Part shown: one piece after another, positions 1 to 8,733 of the stretch
Position numbering within the stretch: the first letter of the stretch is position 1
Layout of the letters: each line of letters opens with the position of its first letter
From: Cochliopodium minus
Lineage: Eukaryota; Discosea; Himatismenida; Cochliopodiidae
Length of the DNA stretch: 16,799 bases
Direction: 5' to 3'
Assembly (NCBI GenBank): GCA_024220525.1
Contig: JAMYWO010000020.1
Span: 83,080 to 99,878 of the forward strand
The notes under the pieces: generated by a model
What the model saw: only the letters and a program-made list of their open reading frames with translations
Told to the model about the DNA's origin: nothing
The model's database searches: none
Program-made: the position numbers and the translations under genes

Positions 1-77
1 TTTTATTTTTATTTTTATTTTTATTTTTATTTTTATTTTTATTTTTATTTTTATTTTTATTTTTATTTTTATTTTTA
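1..77. repeat. (ATTTTT)n hexamer array
   Basis: An almost perfect tandem array of the 6-base unit ATTTTT fills the start of the window and runs straight into an AG at 77–78. The array can therefore act as the pyrimidine tract of a 3' splice site for the exon that follows. It is not G-rich, so it does not look like a telomere. It may be where an assembly contig begins. Confidence 0.85.
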
Positions 78-78
78 G

Positions 79-276
79 ATTCTCAAAAATAATTCAAACG
101 CTCGAATAAATGAGCCACAGGTCATTGAAGTCTCACTATTCGACAAGTTTGGCAATGTCAATCTAAATTCCCACTCATTATCTATGCACATCAAAGAAGG
201 GACAAAAGAAAGAAAATTATACGTTCCTTCAAACGAACCTTCATTCATTTGTAGATTTACACCAATAAATCAAAAT
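79..276 (+). CDS. Orphan internal exon, possibly filamin/Ig-like
   Basis: This 198-base open exon (66 codons) is bounded by a TTTTTTAG acceptor and an AAT|GTAATT donor; the same GTAATT donor is used elsewhere in the window. The reading has alternating hydrophobic residues and short motifs such as SLFDKFGN and CRFTP. These recall the strand and turn pattern of filamin-type or other Ig-like repeats (a D-x-x-GN turn near the start and a Tyr/Phe-x-P strand near the end). That assignment is weak. The upstream part would lie outside the window. No downstream exon is visible: only T-rich low-complexity DNA lies between here and the convergent kinase gene. It is either the remnant of a truncated gene or the end of one whose last exon I cannot recognise. 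The opposite strand is also open across most of this stretch but lacks an acceptor. Confidence 0.4.
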
Positions 277-485
277 GTAATTATGTTTTTTATTTTTTTA
301 AAACATCAATTTCATTTATATTTATTTTTTATTTTTTATTTTTTATTTTTTATTTTTTATTTTTTATTTTTTATTTTTTATTTTTTTTTTGTTTTTTATT
401 TTTTATTTTTTAGTTTTTATTTTTTATTTTACTAACATTATTTTTTATTTTTTATTATTTTATTTTTTAGTTTTTATTTTTTATT
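277..485. repeat. T-rich heptamer array with a 28-bp direct duplication
   Basis: From about 324 to 391 the unit is ATTTTTT (7 bases), one base longer than in the array at the window start. It is followed by an exact 28-base direct duplication, 405–432 and 462–489, 57 bases apart. The second copy covers the stop codon of the minus-strand kinase gene. I see no coding sequence here. If the exon at 79–276 is spliced, the start of its intron lies here. Confidence 0.75.
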
Positions 486-2109
486 TTACCATTTATTTTT
501 TAATGCTTCTTTTGCGGTGGGACGTTTACTAGGGTCTTTAGATAACAATATTTTGATAAACTCTTTTGCTTCATCTGATATATTTGACCATCTTTTAGGT
601 GAAAAAGTGACCCGCCCTTCGAAAAAAAATTTAAAAAAAATTAAATTAAATAAATAAAAAAAAATTAAATAAAAAAAAATAAATGACATTAAAAAAAATT
701 AAAAATAGTTTTACCTTTCAAAACTTTTTCGCGTAATTTTTTAGTATCACTAGAAAAGAAGGGAGGTTGTCCTGATAAAACAAGATACAAAGTTACTCCC
801 ACTCCCCACAGATCGATTGATTTTTTGTATGTTTCATTATTTGCTATTTCGGGAGCAATATATCTAAAAACAAAAAACTCTTAACATTTTCCGATTTTTT
901 TCATTTATTTTTATTTATTTTTATTTATTTTTTGGTTTTGATTTTTATTTATTTTTTTTATTTTTATTTTTTGATTTTTATTTTTGTTTTATTTTTTTAT
1001 TTTTACTGAAGAGTTCCACATGGAGTTTGTATATCATCATCAGGATTAGAATTTTTCGCGAAACCAAAGTCTTGTAAATGAAATGAAAAATTGAGAATAA
1101 TATAAATTTAAATAATAAATAAATATTTGGCATTATAATTTTACCTGCTAAAATAACATTATTTTCGTTTCCTAAAGTCAATAATATCTATTTTTTTTGA
1201 AAAAGGTTATAAATTGATTTTATGATTTTAATAATTAAAAAATTTATATTGAAAATTGGAAAATTCTATTTCTATTCCATTTCAAATAATATGAATTTTC
1301 TTTTTCTCAATAATTTTTTTTTCTTACATTCTCAGGCTTGATATCACGATGCACGATGTTATTATCATGCAGATAAGAAATCGCCTCCAACAGCTGCGAT
1401 ATGATCCCCTTGCATCGCTCCTCCTCTATCCTCCCCACCATTCTAAGATATTCAAAAAGATCCTTGCCCATAAGCTCGGTGATGATATATACATGCGTAT
1501 CTGTAGTGATGATATCCAACAACTTGATGATATGTGGATGAGATATCTGCTTCAAGATATGTATCTCGATGGATAGCCTCTCTATCTGCAGCTTTGATAG
1601 ATTTTTTTTCTCCACTATTTTCGCCGCCACTGTCTTTCCCGTTTTCATTTCTATAGCTCTTTTTACCGTTGAAAATTGTCCACTATAAATTTTTTTTTGA
1701 AAGTAAATAAAATTGATAAATCATTTTGTTAAATTATGATCATATATTCATTATATCAAAACCAATTATTGATATACTTGTTATAATTTCAAAGATATTT
1801 TATCATTTCAAATATTTTCACCAAAAAATTTCAAAATATAATTTTTTCAACTGCATGTTTCAGTTAATAAATAAAGAAAATGTTAATGTGTGATCCATAT
1901 TTTAGTATATTGGTATTTTTTGTGGGTATTTATTTATTATTTTGATTGTGGTGTAATGGAGGATATTAAGTATTTGTTTGGTTTTTGGTTTTTATCCAAT
2001 GATTCTAATTATGAATCCATAGTTTAAATTGTAGTTTTAAATTTTTTTACTTGTTAATAAAATCTCCTATTTTATACTCTGCTTTGTCAGATGAAATGAT
2101 ATGATACAT
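486..2109 (-). CDS. CAMK-type Ser/Thr protein kinase, six exons, 266 aa
   Basis: Exons on the minus strand are 2109–2051, 1682–1328, 1187–1145, 1070–1007, 863–715 and 616–486. All phases close and all introns are GT–AG (368, 140, 74, 143 and 98 nt). The product is one complete kinase domain. It has a glycine loop around residues 18–26 (INNGQFSTV, with the first Gly replaced by Asn), catalytic Lys41 in VAAK, a likely helix-C Glu59, catalytic loop HRDIKPEN at 131–138, DFG at 153–155, GTLQYIAPE at 171–179, and the C-lobe end with DP-x-x-RPT. The short activation loop, the LSGQPPF motif and the final AK-x-x-I...LL-x-x-DP block are typical of the CaMK/Chk2 group. No regulatory domain follows: the reading stops right after the expected end of the C-lobe. 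The last Trp codon is followed by TAA, but the same bases (G|GTAAAAT) also match this genome's donors, so a further exon beyond 486 cannot be excluded. All catalytic residues are present, so it should be active. Confidence 0.9.
1683..2050 (-). other. Long first intron of the kinase gene
   Basis: This 368-base GT–AG intron splits the glycine loop: exon 1 ends after AA and exon 2 supplies T, forming an Asn codon just before the loop Gly. It is AT-rich. I see no ORF, RNA gene or repeat of note in it. Confidence 0.75.
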
Positions 2110-2485
2110 TTTTTTTCCGTTGATGATAAGGCTTTGATTAATTACAAGGTATTGACAAAATAATTTTTTTTGATTTTTTCAAATTTTTCTTTTCGATTTT
2201 TTTTTATTTTTGATGAATTTATAAAAAAAAATTTTAAAGGCATCTTAATAAACCAATTTGAATTTCTAGATTCTGCTATCTCAGTCAATTAATGAATAAA
2301 ATTCACACAAAAATATTTTTCCATTAAAAGAGGATACATAGCTTGCTTCATTCCGTATTTGACTTGGATCTCAACATTGAACTAAAGAATAAATTTGAAG
2401 AACTCCATTTAGTTAATTGATGATTCATCGCCAAAAAAAAAAAACTCAAAGAAATTAACTGATCTTCTTAACAAAGATTAAACTT
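2110..2485. other. Spacer between kinase gene and actin pseudogene
   Basis: These 376 AT-rich bases lie upstream of the kinase start and downstream of the actin pseudogene, both on the minus strand. They should hold the kinase promoter, but I recognise no definite element. A run of 12 A on the plus strand near 2434–2445 reads as T in the sense direction of the pseudogene, so it is not a retroposed poly-A tail. Confidence 0.5.
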
Positions 2486-3603
2486 TCAAAAACATTTTAT
2501 ATTGATAACTTCGGGTCCATACTCATTATACTCACTCTCATTTACGCACATTTCTTTGAAATTAGGAAGAGAAGCAAGAATTGAACCTCCAATCCAAGTT
2601 GAATACTTTCTTTCAGGAGGTGCAACAACTTTGATATTTTTTGTTGAAGGTGAGAGGAGATTCAATTCTTTTTCGATTCTACCTTTTAATCCATCAAACA
2701 TGGTAGAACCACCTGAAAGAACAACATTTCCAAACATTTCTTTTCGAATATCAACTTCACATCTCATCAAAGAATCAAAAATCATTTGATGAACACCTGG
2801 TGAATCCATTCCAAGCAATGATGGTTGAAAAAGAACTTCAGTGCATCTAAACCTTTCGTCTTATATCGTGATTATATTACCATCAGGAATTTCGTATGAT
2901 CTTTCGAAAGGAGAAATAGACTGATAAGCAATCTTTTCTTTATCCAAATCCTGCGAAACATAACAAAGTTTTTCTTTTATGTCCCTCACCATGTCTCTTT
3001 CTGAGCTTGTAGTGAAAGATAATCCTTTAATTTCATTCAAAATCTTCATCAAATAATCTGTTAAACAGTTCCCAGAAAGATCAGAGTCAATAATTGAATT
3101 TGAAATCGCATTTCACTTGTAAATAGGAACAGAATGAGTAGTTCCAGCTCCTGAATTAAAAATGATCCCTGTTGTATTTCCAGAAGAATAAAGAGAAAGT
3201 ACTGCTTGAACAGAAAGATGGATAAAAGGTGTTTTGAATGTTTCAAACATTATTTCTGTTGTTTTTTCTCTGTTTGCTTTTGGATTCAATGGTGATTCTG
3301 TCAAAACAACTGCTTGTTTCTCTGGATCAATTCATCATAAAAAGTATGATTCCAGATATGTTCCATATCCTCCCAATTTGTAACTATTCCTTTTTTATTG
3401 GAAAATTTATTGTTAATATCCCTCTCTTTCCGATATAACATTTATACCCAACGTAACTATATGCCAGATCTTGGGGAATAAGTTAGCAAGTTTATGTCTT
3501 CCAATAATTGATTCAAAAACAGATTTTGGTGCATCATCCCTGTAAATCCTGCTTTTATCTTTCCAGATTCTTTATTTATAACCACCACAATTTTATCATC
3601 CAT
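2486..3603 (-). pseudogene. Decayed intronless actin gene
   Basis: Read on the minus strand, this stretch follows actin almost end to end. The start lies at 3603 (MDDKIVV), and the C-terminus ends in the actin signature KCF at 2486–2497. Recognisable blocks include [22 protein letters not shown], the MFETF and QAVLSLY regions, [18 protein letters not shown] and APPERKYS. Visible lesions are: a one-base loss near 3538–3540; a scrambled stretch near 3440–3490; a shift in an A-run near 3385–3391; a short deletion near 3325–3340; TGA at 3113–3115; and TAA at 2861–2863. Both in-frame stops fall where actins carry a conserved glycine. Total length (about 1,118 bases) is close to a normal 375-codon actin. 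The last third is the best preserved. No introns are seen, but many actin genes lack them, so retroposition is not shown. Confidence 0.88.
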
Positions 3604-3993
3604 CACAAACTTTAAATAAAAGAAATCAATATTTTTTTTTTTTCAAATGATATTCTATTTCCTTTGTTAAGTAAGCATTCAACCAATTTAATGCCGAAAT
3701 CTTAATCTTTGAATTCTAGAAAATATTCAAGCAATTTGTTGTTCGATAGTGATTATTGCACAATATTATATAAAAAAAAAGTTTAGTTTAATACAAGAGC
3801 GGATTTAGACTATCAATTAAATTTGCACAAAATGAAGAATTAAGTTCACATTGAAGATAATTTGATGGAATGGTATAATCTGAAGTGAATATTTTTAAAC
3901 AAATATATAACGACAATTATTCAAAAATCAAAGTTTTTTGATGTATAGTTGATTATATCCCATCAACAATTTATATTCGAAAAATAAAAAAAA
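3604..3993. other. Spacer between actin pseudogene and Crinkler/RHS-type gene
   Basis: These 390 AT-rich bases separate two divergently oriented units. I see no coding exon, RNA gene or clear repeat. If the gene that follows is expressed, its promoter should be here. Confidence 0.5.
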
Positions 3994-6879
3994 ATGAATT
4001 GTGGAAATTGTGAGAAAATAAATTGTAATTGTGATATAAATCAATTCAAATTAAAAACATTGCCAATCAGAAAATTAAAGGCAAAAAAAAAAAATTTTCT
4101 TAACCTACTTTTAATATAAAATTTTTTTTAATAAAAATACTGTTAGAAAACAAAAAATTGCGAGAATTGCAATACTTTGAAATGTGTATGCAAAAATTTT
4201 GTATGGAGATTTTTGAGAGAGATGGTGGAAATAGAAATCGAAGAGTGCAGTAAAATTTACAAGAAAATGATAACGTTTAACTTTGAAAATATAGAGTTGG
4301 AGGATTTCTCATATTTTCAAATAGAAAAATATATTTCTGAAAGGATTCATAGAGAAACAAAGATTTTTAATGTATTATTTTTCTTCTTAATTAAAATTTA
4401 TCACCCCCTTTTTCTTTAATAGGATAAATATAATGAGATGATAAATCCTGAATATTTGATGAAATCAGACAGTTATTGGTATTTTGAAGAATTTAGAAAA
4501 ATGTCAATAATTTTAAAAGAGAGGATTGGAAAATGTAATTTTCCAAAATTCCAAATTTTTGTTCATTTAAATTCATTTTTTATAGATATTTTTTATGAGA
4601 AGAATTTCAAATTTCTCAATTTAATGTTACAAAAGTTTTCATTAGAAAGAAATTCTTCTTTGAAAACAGACTTTCATCATGTAAATCGATTATTTGAAGG
4701 AGTTTTTGTTGGAAGAAAAGAAAATATCGAAAAGGCACTTGAAGTAATATTTCCACCAAGAAATATGAACAAAATACCCATTTATTCTATACTGGATGTT
4801 TCAGGATCAGGAAAGGTTTATATTTCACAAATTTTGAAATTATATAATTAATAAATTCATTAATTTAAGAGCTCTCTTTTGTTGGAGCTGATTGCACATT
4901 TTTCACAAGGAACTATCGGATGGAAAATCAAACAAATAAATCCAACTGTTTACGAAAAAATGACTCAAATAGAAAAGGACGTTCTTAACCAACCTTTCAT
5001 TCATTTTTTGGTGACTTACAATATAAGTTATACCAGAAATGATTCCATGACTCAAATTGAAGCTCAAAAAGATTTTTGTTTTAGATTGTTTTATGGGTAA
5101 TTATTTTTTTATTTTTTAAAAAAAATTTTTTTTTAATAAAATTTTTAGTCACTATTTTAAATTTGGGAAAGGAAATTCTGAAACATTCTCCTGTCTTAGA
5201 GAGATACTACTTCATACAATGCCAACATCTCCATCAGATTTAATACAATTCATTTTAGAAGAGTCTTACAATATCACAAATTTAGAGAATCTTTCCATTG
5301 CAATCGGGATTAATAAAATTCACCGTTTAACCAAAATTAATTCAATTAGAGTCATCAAAAGTATTAAGAAATCTGTCAAATATTTCATTGATAAAAAAGT
5401 TCATTTATTTACTGCAATTGATTCTCTCAGCCAAGATCTATTCTCTGAAGAAAAAAAAGTAGAGAAAAATGATTCTTCAACTATTTTTTCAATTGTGAAC
5501 TTGAAAAATTTCACAAAAGAAGATAAAGAAGAATTAATTAAGGAACTTTTGAATTTCAGGTGTAAACAATTCCATAAAAATGAATTAAAACACAAGCACC
5601 TCAATAATTTCGAATTATTTGCAATAAAAACTTCAGATCACCCAAGAACTTTGTCTTACATCTTTGATTACCTCAAAACAAGACATATTGAAAATATCAC
5701 AGATTTTAGTGATCTCTTTCGTACTGTTCATTACCCCCATGATAACTTTGATGATAGATCTGCAAGATGGTTATGTGCTCCTCTTTTGGATATCCCAATA
5801 CCTCTCCAAACAAACATTACAATGTCAATCAGTGCAAATCGTTTATTAAAATGTTCTCAATATGAAGCTTTAGATGAAAAAATAACAAGAAGTGAAGTGT
5901 TGGATTCCTTAAAGTTAAAGAATAATAGAATTAAAGTAACATCCAGTTTTTCTTCAATTTTTAAATTTGCTTTTGAAAGAAATTCACATGACAGCCATGT
6001 TACCCAGAGTAAATTTTATTAGTTTATCTTTTTATTTAATTATTTTAAATATAAAATTCCAGGGATTTGCACTATTTTAAAACACATTTTTGAATTATAT
6101 CCAAATTATTATTTTACTAATTTTGAAAAACTTTCAAAATTTGTTACTTCCCTTCGTTTTGGACTATTTTCATATTGCCTAAATTCTGAAAAAAAATTTC
6201 TCATAAAAAAACTCTCATTGTCAATGTTTTTGGGAAGTGATAATAGAGCAGTCAATTCTCCAAACCCAAAGGACTTGGTTTTTGGTCATACAGGATTCAT
6301 TGATACAATTTTTTTTTCAGAAAGAAAAGAAAAAACTCCACTTTTGACACAAATTTCTGGGTATTGTTGGAACACTTTTAAACATCAATCTGTTTTTAAA
6401 GAATTTCAAAGTGATTCCAAACAAAAATGCTCAACTCTTTCCAAAATTGATCTCTCTAACAAAATTTGGGAGTCCGAGGGCAATGAAATAGTTGATATGT
6501 ATTTGTTCACCATTATTAAGAAAAGGTTCAGTTGTGTGATGTTTCAATGTAAAACTGATAAAATTATTTCCAAAATCACAAATTCTAGAGAAACACAACC
6601 AGAAGAATTTCAAAATTTTCTTCATTATGTTCTTGAAAAAAACATTCCTTTTTTAGAAAAAGGTTTCATGAAAAAGAAAGGTAAATATATTAAATTAATC
6701 AAAATTTATAAAAGTAAAAATAAATATTTAACATAGTTGAAGTCGATTATTATTTGATTTGGTTTTCAGAAAAAGATACTTCAAAATTAACGAATATTAA
6801 ACTTGATCCAAACTCAAAACTCAAAGGATTTTATAGCCGTCTATTGAAAAGGGATTTATCTAGAAAATACGACAAATAG
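3994..6879 (+). CDS. Crinkler/RHS-type P-loop NTPase–nuclease protein, seven exons, 850 aa
   Basis: Exons are 3994–4080, 4147–4371, 4423–4815, 4870–5096, 5149–6008, 6063–6680 and 6737–6879 (stop TAG). Introns are 66, 51, 54, 52, 54 and 56 nt. The first is a GC–AG intron and the least certain, so Met at 4222 is the fallback start. Residues 3–13 and 34–44 each carry C-x2-C-x4-C-x-C. An NTPase domain starts at about residue 200 (VGRKEN). Its Walker A is at 229–237 (DVSGSGKSS, with Asp for the first Gly), followed by an FLVTYN strand and a Walker B-like IAIGINKIHRL (361–371) in which the usual Asp-Glu is Asn-Lys. A late HPRTLSYI motif near 475 is typical of Crinkler and trypanosome RHS NTPases. 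The C-terminal part has Asp742 and Gln759-Cys-Lys761 (FQCK), fitting a PD-(D/E)xK-like nuclease. In these families the NTPase is thought to drive a nuclease effector. Whether this copy is active is unknown. Confidence 0.75.
4081..4146 (+). other. Putative GC–AG intron
   Basis: The donor is AAAG|GCAAAA, which is this genome's usual AAAG|GTAAAA with C for T; the acceptor is CTGTTAG. The intron is supported because it joins two exons in phase 0, each holding a C-x2-C-x4-C-x-C motif. No GT donor in the first exon gives an open joined frame. If it is wrong, the Cys-motif exons are not part of one protein. Confidence 0.45.
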
Positions 6880-6900
6880 GCGGATAAAAAAATGTCCGCC
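6879..6900. repeat. GC-rich hairpin at the Crinkler/RHS-type stop codon
   Basis: GGCGGA (6879–6884) is followed by TCCGCC (6895–6900). Inside lie a T·G and an A–T pair, so the stem is 8 bp with a six-A loop. The last base of the TAG stop is the first base of the stem. Such a GC-rich stem stands out in this AT-rich DNA. It could be a 3' UTR structure or a remnant of a mobile-element end. Confidence 0.6.
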
Positions 6901-7329
6901 CCAACAACNGTTTTGTTATTGTATAGATATCTATGAACTTTAATCTTTTGATTTTTCAAATAAATCAAAATAAAATATCGTTAATTTTAAAAATATTTGT
7001 ATCAATAAGGCAAGAGTTTATTTAATGATTTGATTGTATGGTTCATTTATAAAATAATGGCTTTTTAACTTATGTTGGTACGGGGCATTATGGAGAGATA
7101 TTTTAACATTTGTTCACATTATTCACATTTATAAAAATTCAACGAATAAAAAATAAAAAATCTTTAAAAACCATCAATAACCTAGGATTGAACCTATATT
7201 TGTATATTAAAATATATACTTTTCAAATCTGATTCAAATATTCATATAATATCATATCAGAAAAAAAAAATTGAGATAAATGAAGAGAACATCAAAGATT
7301 ATTAACAAGCTGCATCTTTTTTCCACAAA
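6880..7329. other. Spacer with an ambiguous base
   Basis: Apart from the hairpin at its left edge, this 450-base stretch holds no exon I can support. Base 6909 is N. A short ORF from ATG 7280 runs 36 codons in another frame than the following gene and has no recognisable content. A T-loop-like string at 7181–7197 does not fold into a tRNA. Confidence 0.5.
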
Positions 7330-8372
7330 ATGCACACAGTTTCTTTGGGAAGGTCTTGCGATAAGGGATACAACGAGAAATCTAAGAAGCTGAATAATTA
7401 CATTGCAGAAAAAGACAAAGTAAAAGTAAAAAAGCCACTCAAAGTAAATCCAACAACAATGCACCATTTTTCAAGGATTATTTCTGAAATATACCATAAT
7501 AAGACAGACAACCAATCAGTTAGAGCTTTAGAGGGGATGATGAATAGTGAAGATGAGAATGAGGATGCCATACGTGTTGCAAAGTTTTACTCTGATTCTC
7601 TCTTCTCTGACTTAGAAAATTTCATTCTCTTAGAAATACTTATTTTGGACACCTTACATGTACCAATCTTGAGAAACTCAAGCTTTCGCATTCTTTTTAT
7701 GGGATACTTTTTACAGCAATTACTTCAACAAAAAACGAGTATGAGAATAAAAAAACTTCTAAAGATTGCTCTGGAATCAGCACCAAGTACAACAACATCC
7801 TAGAAGTGGAGTTCAGGTGTGAATCTGTTTTGAAAAAGGAGTCTATCTTCATTTCTAGACAATGTACAGGATCTGCAGTGAAACATGGGAGATGTCAATC
7901 TTGCTACACCATTCAAGAAAGGGCAAGAGGAAGAATTAAAAAAAGGTACAGAAAAATTTGTTTTTATTTTAATTTTGTTATTTTTATTTTATTTTTAAAT
8001 TTTTTTTATTTCACAATTTTTTATTTTTATTTTTAAATTAGGAAAAGTTGTAACCAAGAAAAAATGTACCCAGATAAAGAGAAACAGGAAATTAATGTTA
8101 CAATGACAAATATATTGAACGAAATAAACAATTATTCCGAAAATCTTCCATTCTTTTTGAGCCACTTAAAACAATGTCTAGAGAATTGTCTTAAAAATTC
8201 TAGCAAAGGAAATCAATGGAGCGATGATGTGATTGCACTTGCAAAAACCATCCGATTTTTATCTGGTAAATCACTAGTCGAGTTGTGTCACGGTAAACAT
8301 GGGACAGAAGAGGAGCCTTTCACAAATATTCACGACCTTGTTTTTGGACTTCCGTCTGTTCAAACACTTTAA
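7330..8372 (+). CDS. Cys-containing protein with transposase-like C-terminus, three exons, 298 aa
   Basis: Exons are 7330–7583, 7634–7945 and 8042–8372; introns are 50 and 96 nt, both GT–AG, and all phases close. The start is the first ATG in frame after a TAA at 7303. The N-terminal 85 residues are Lys/Asn-rich without a known domain. The middle has a Cys cluster at 162, 172 and 175 (RCQSC), followed by a basic stretch (ARGRIKKR). The end carries WSDDVIALAKTI near 248 and finishes on LPSVQTL. A Trp-led helical stretch ending in an LP-S-x-x-T/TL motif recalls the part of P-element/THAP9- or Kolobok-like transposases just before the catalytic core, but no core follows here. It is therefore either a transposase fragment or a short protein derived from one. 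The family call is from memory and weak; the exon structure is better supported. Its neighbour upstream is the Crinkler/RHS-type gene. Confidence 0.6.
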
Positions 8373-8733
8373 AATCATTTTCAAAGATAGAATTCATAAT
8401 TTTTAAAAAAAAAAAAAAAAATTTAATTTAAATTTGGTGATCAGATCGCATTTTGTTTTCAAGTAGCTCTTATAGGAACAGAATTTGAAGTTGAGTTTTT
8501 TTGAGNGAAAGTTTGAAAAAGGAAATCTTATATCTGTTGTGGGCCAACAAAGTTCAAAAACACATTCCTAAACCTGTTATGTTTATCATATTTTCTCACC
8601 TCATTTGTAAACATTTTGAGAACCATAAGTTCACTCCATTAAAATAAATAAATAAAATTAAATACAAAAATAAAAAAAAATTGAAAGAAATATATTTTAA
8701 CTGAAAAAAAATTCACCTTTCTAAATAAAATAT
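8373..8733. other. Spacer with possible transposase remnants and an ambiguous base
   Basis: Short readable pieces occur at about 8436–8503 and 8525–8646, in different frames, ending in stops. The second has a coding look (LYLLWANKVQKHIPKPVMF) but no start or splice support. They may be decayed downstream parts of the transposase-like gene. Base 8506 is N. The rest is A-rich or T-rich low complexity and should include the promoter of the BAR–SH3 gene. Confidence 0.4.

Noticed and set aside
1-77. Telomere repeat at the window start
   Set aside because: The unit ATTTTT has no G-rich strand, and similar T-rich arrays occur inside introns throughout the window.
79-276. An open minus-strand reading of about 60 codons across the orphan exon
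   Set aside because: No AG acceptor lies upstream on that strand, whereas the plus strand has both a good acceptor and a known donor type at the exact exon edges.
2434-2445. Retroposed poly-A tail of the actin pseudogene
   Set aside because: The A-run is on the plus strand, so it reads as T in the pseudogene's sense direction.
2861-3115. Stop-codon reassignment explaining TGA and TAA within actin
   Set aside because: The same copy also has several frameshifts, and TAA and TAG clearly end the other genes, so decay explains it better.
7181-7197. tRNA T-loop-like string (GGTTCAATCC on the minus strand)
   Set aside because: The flanks do not pair into a T stem, and no acceptor, D or anticodon arm can be found in the expected span.
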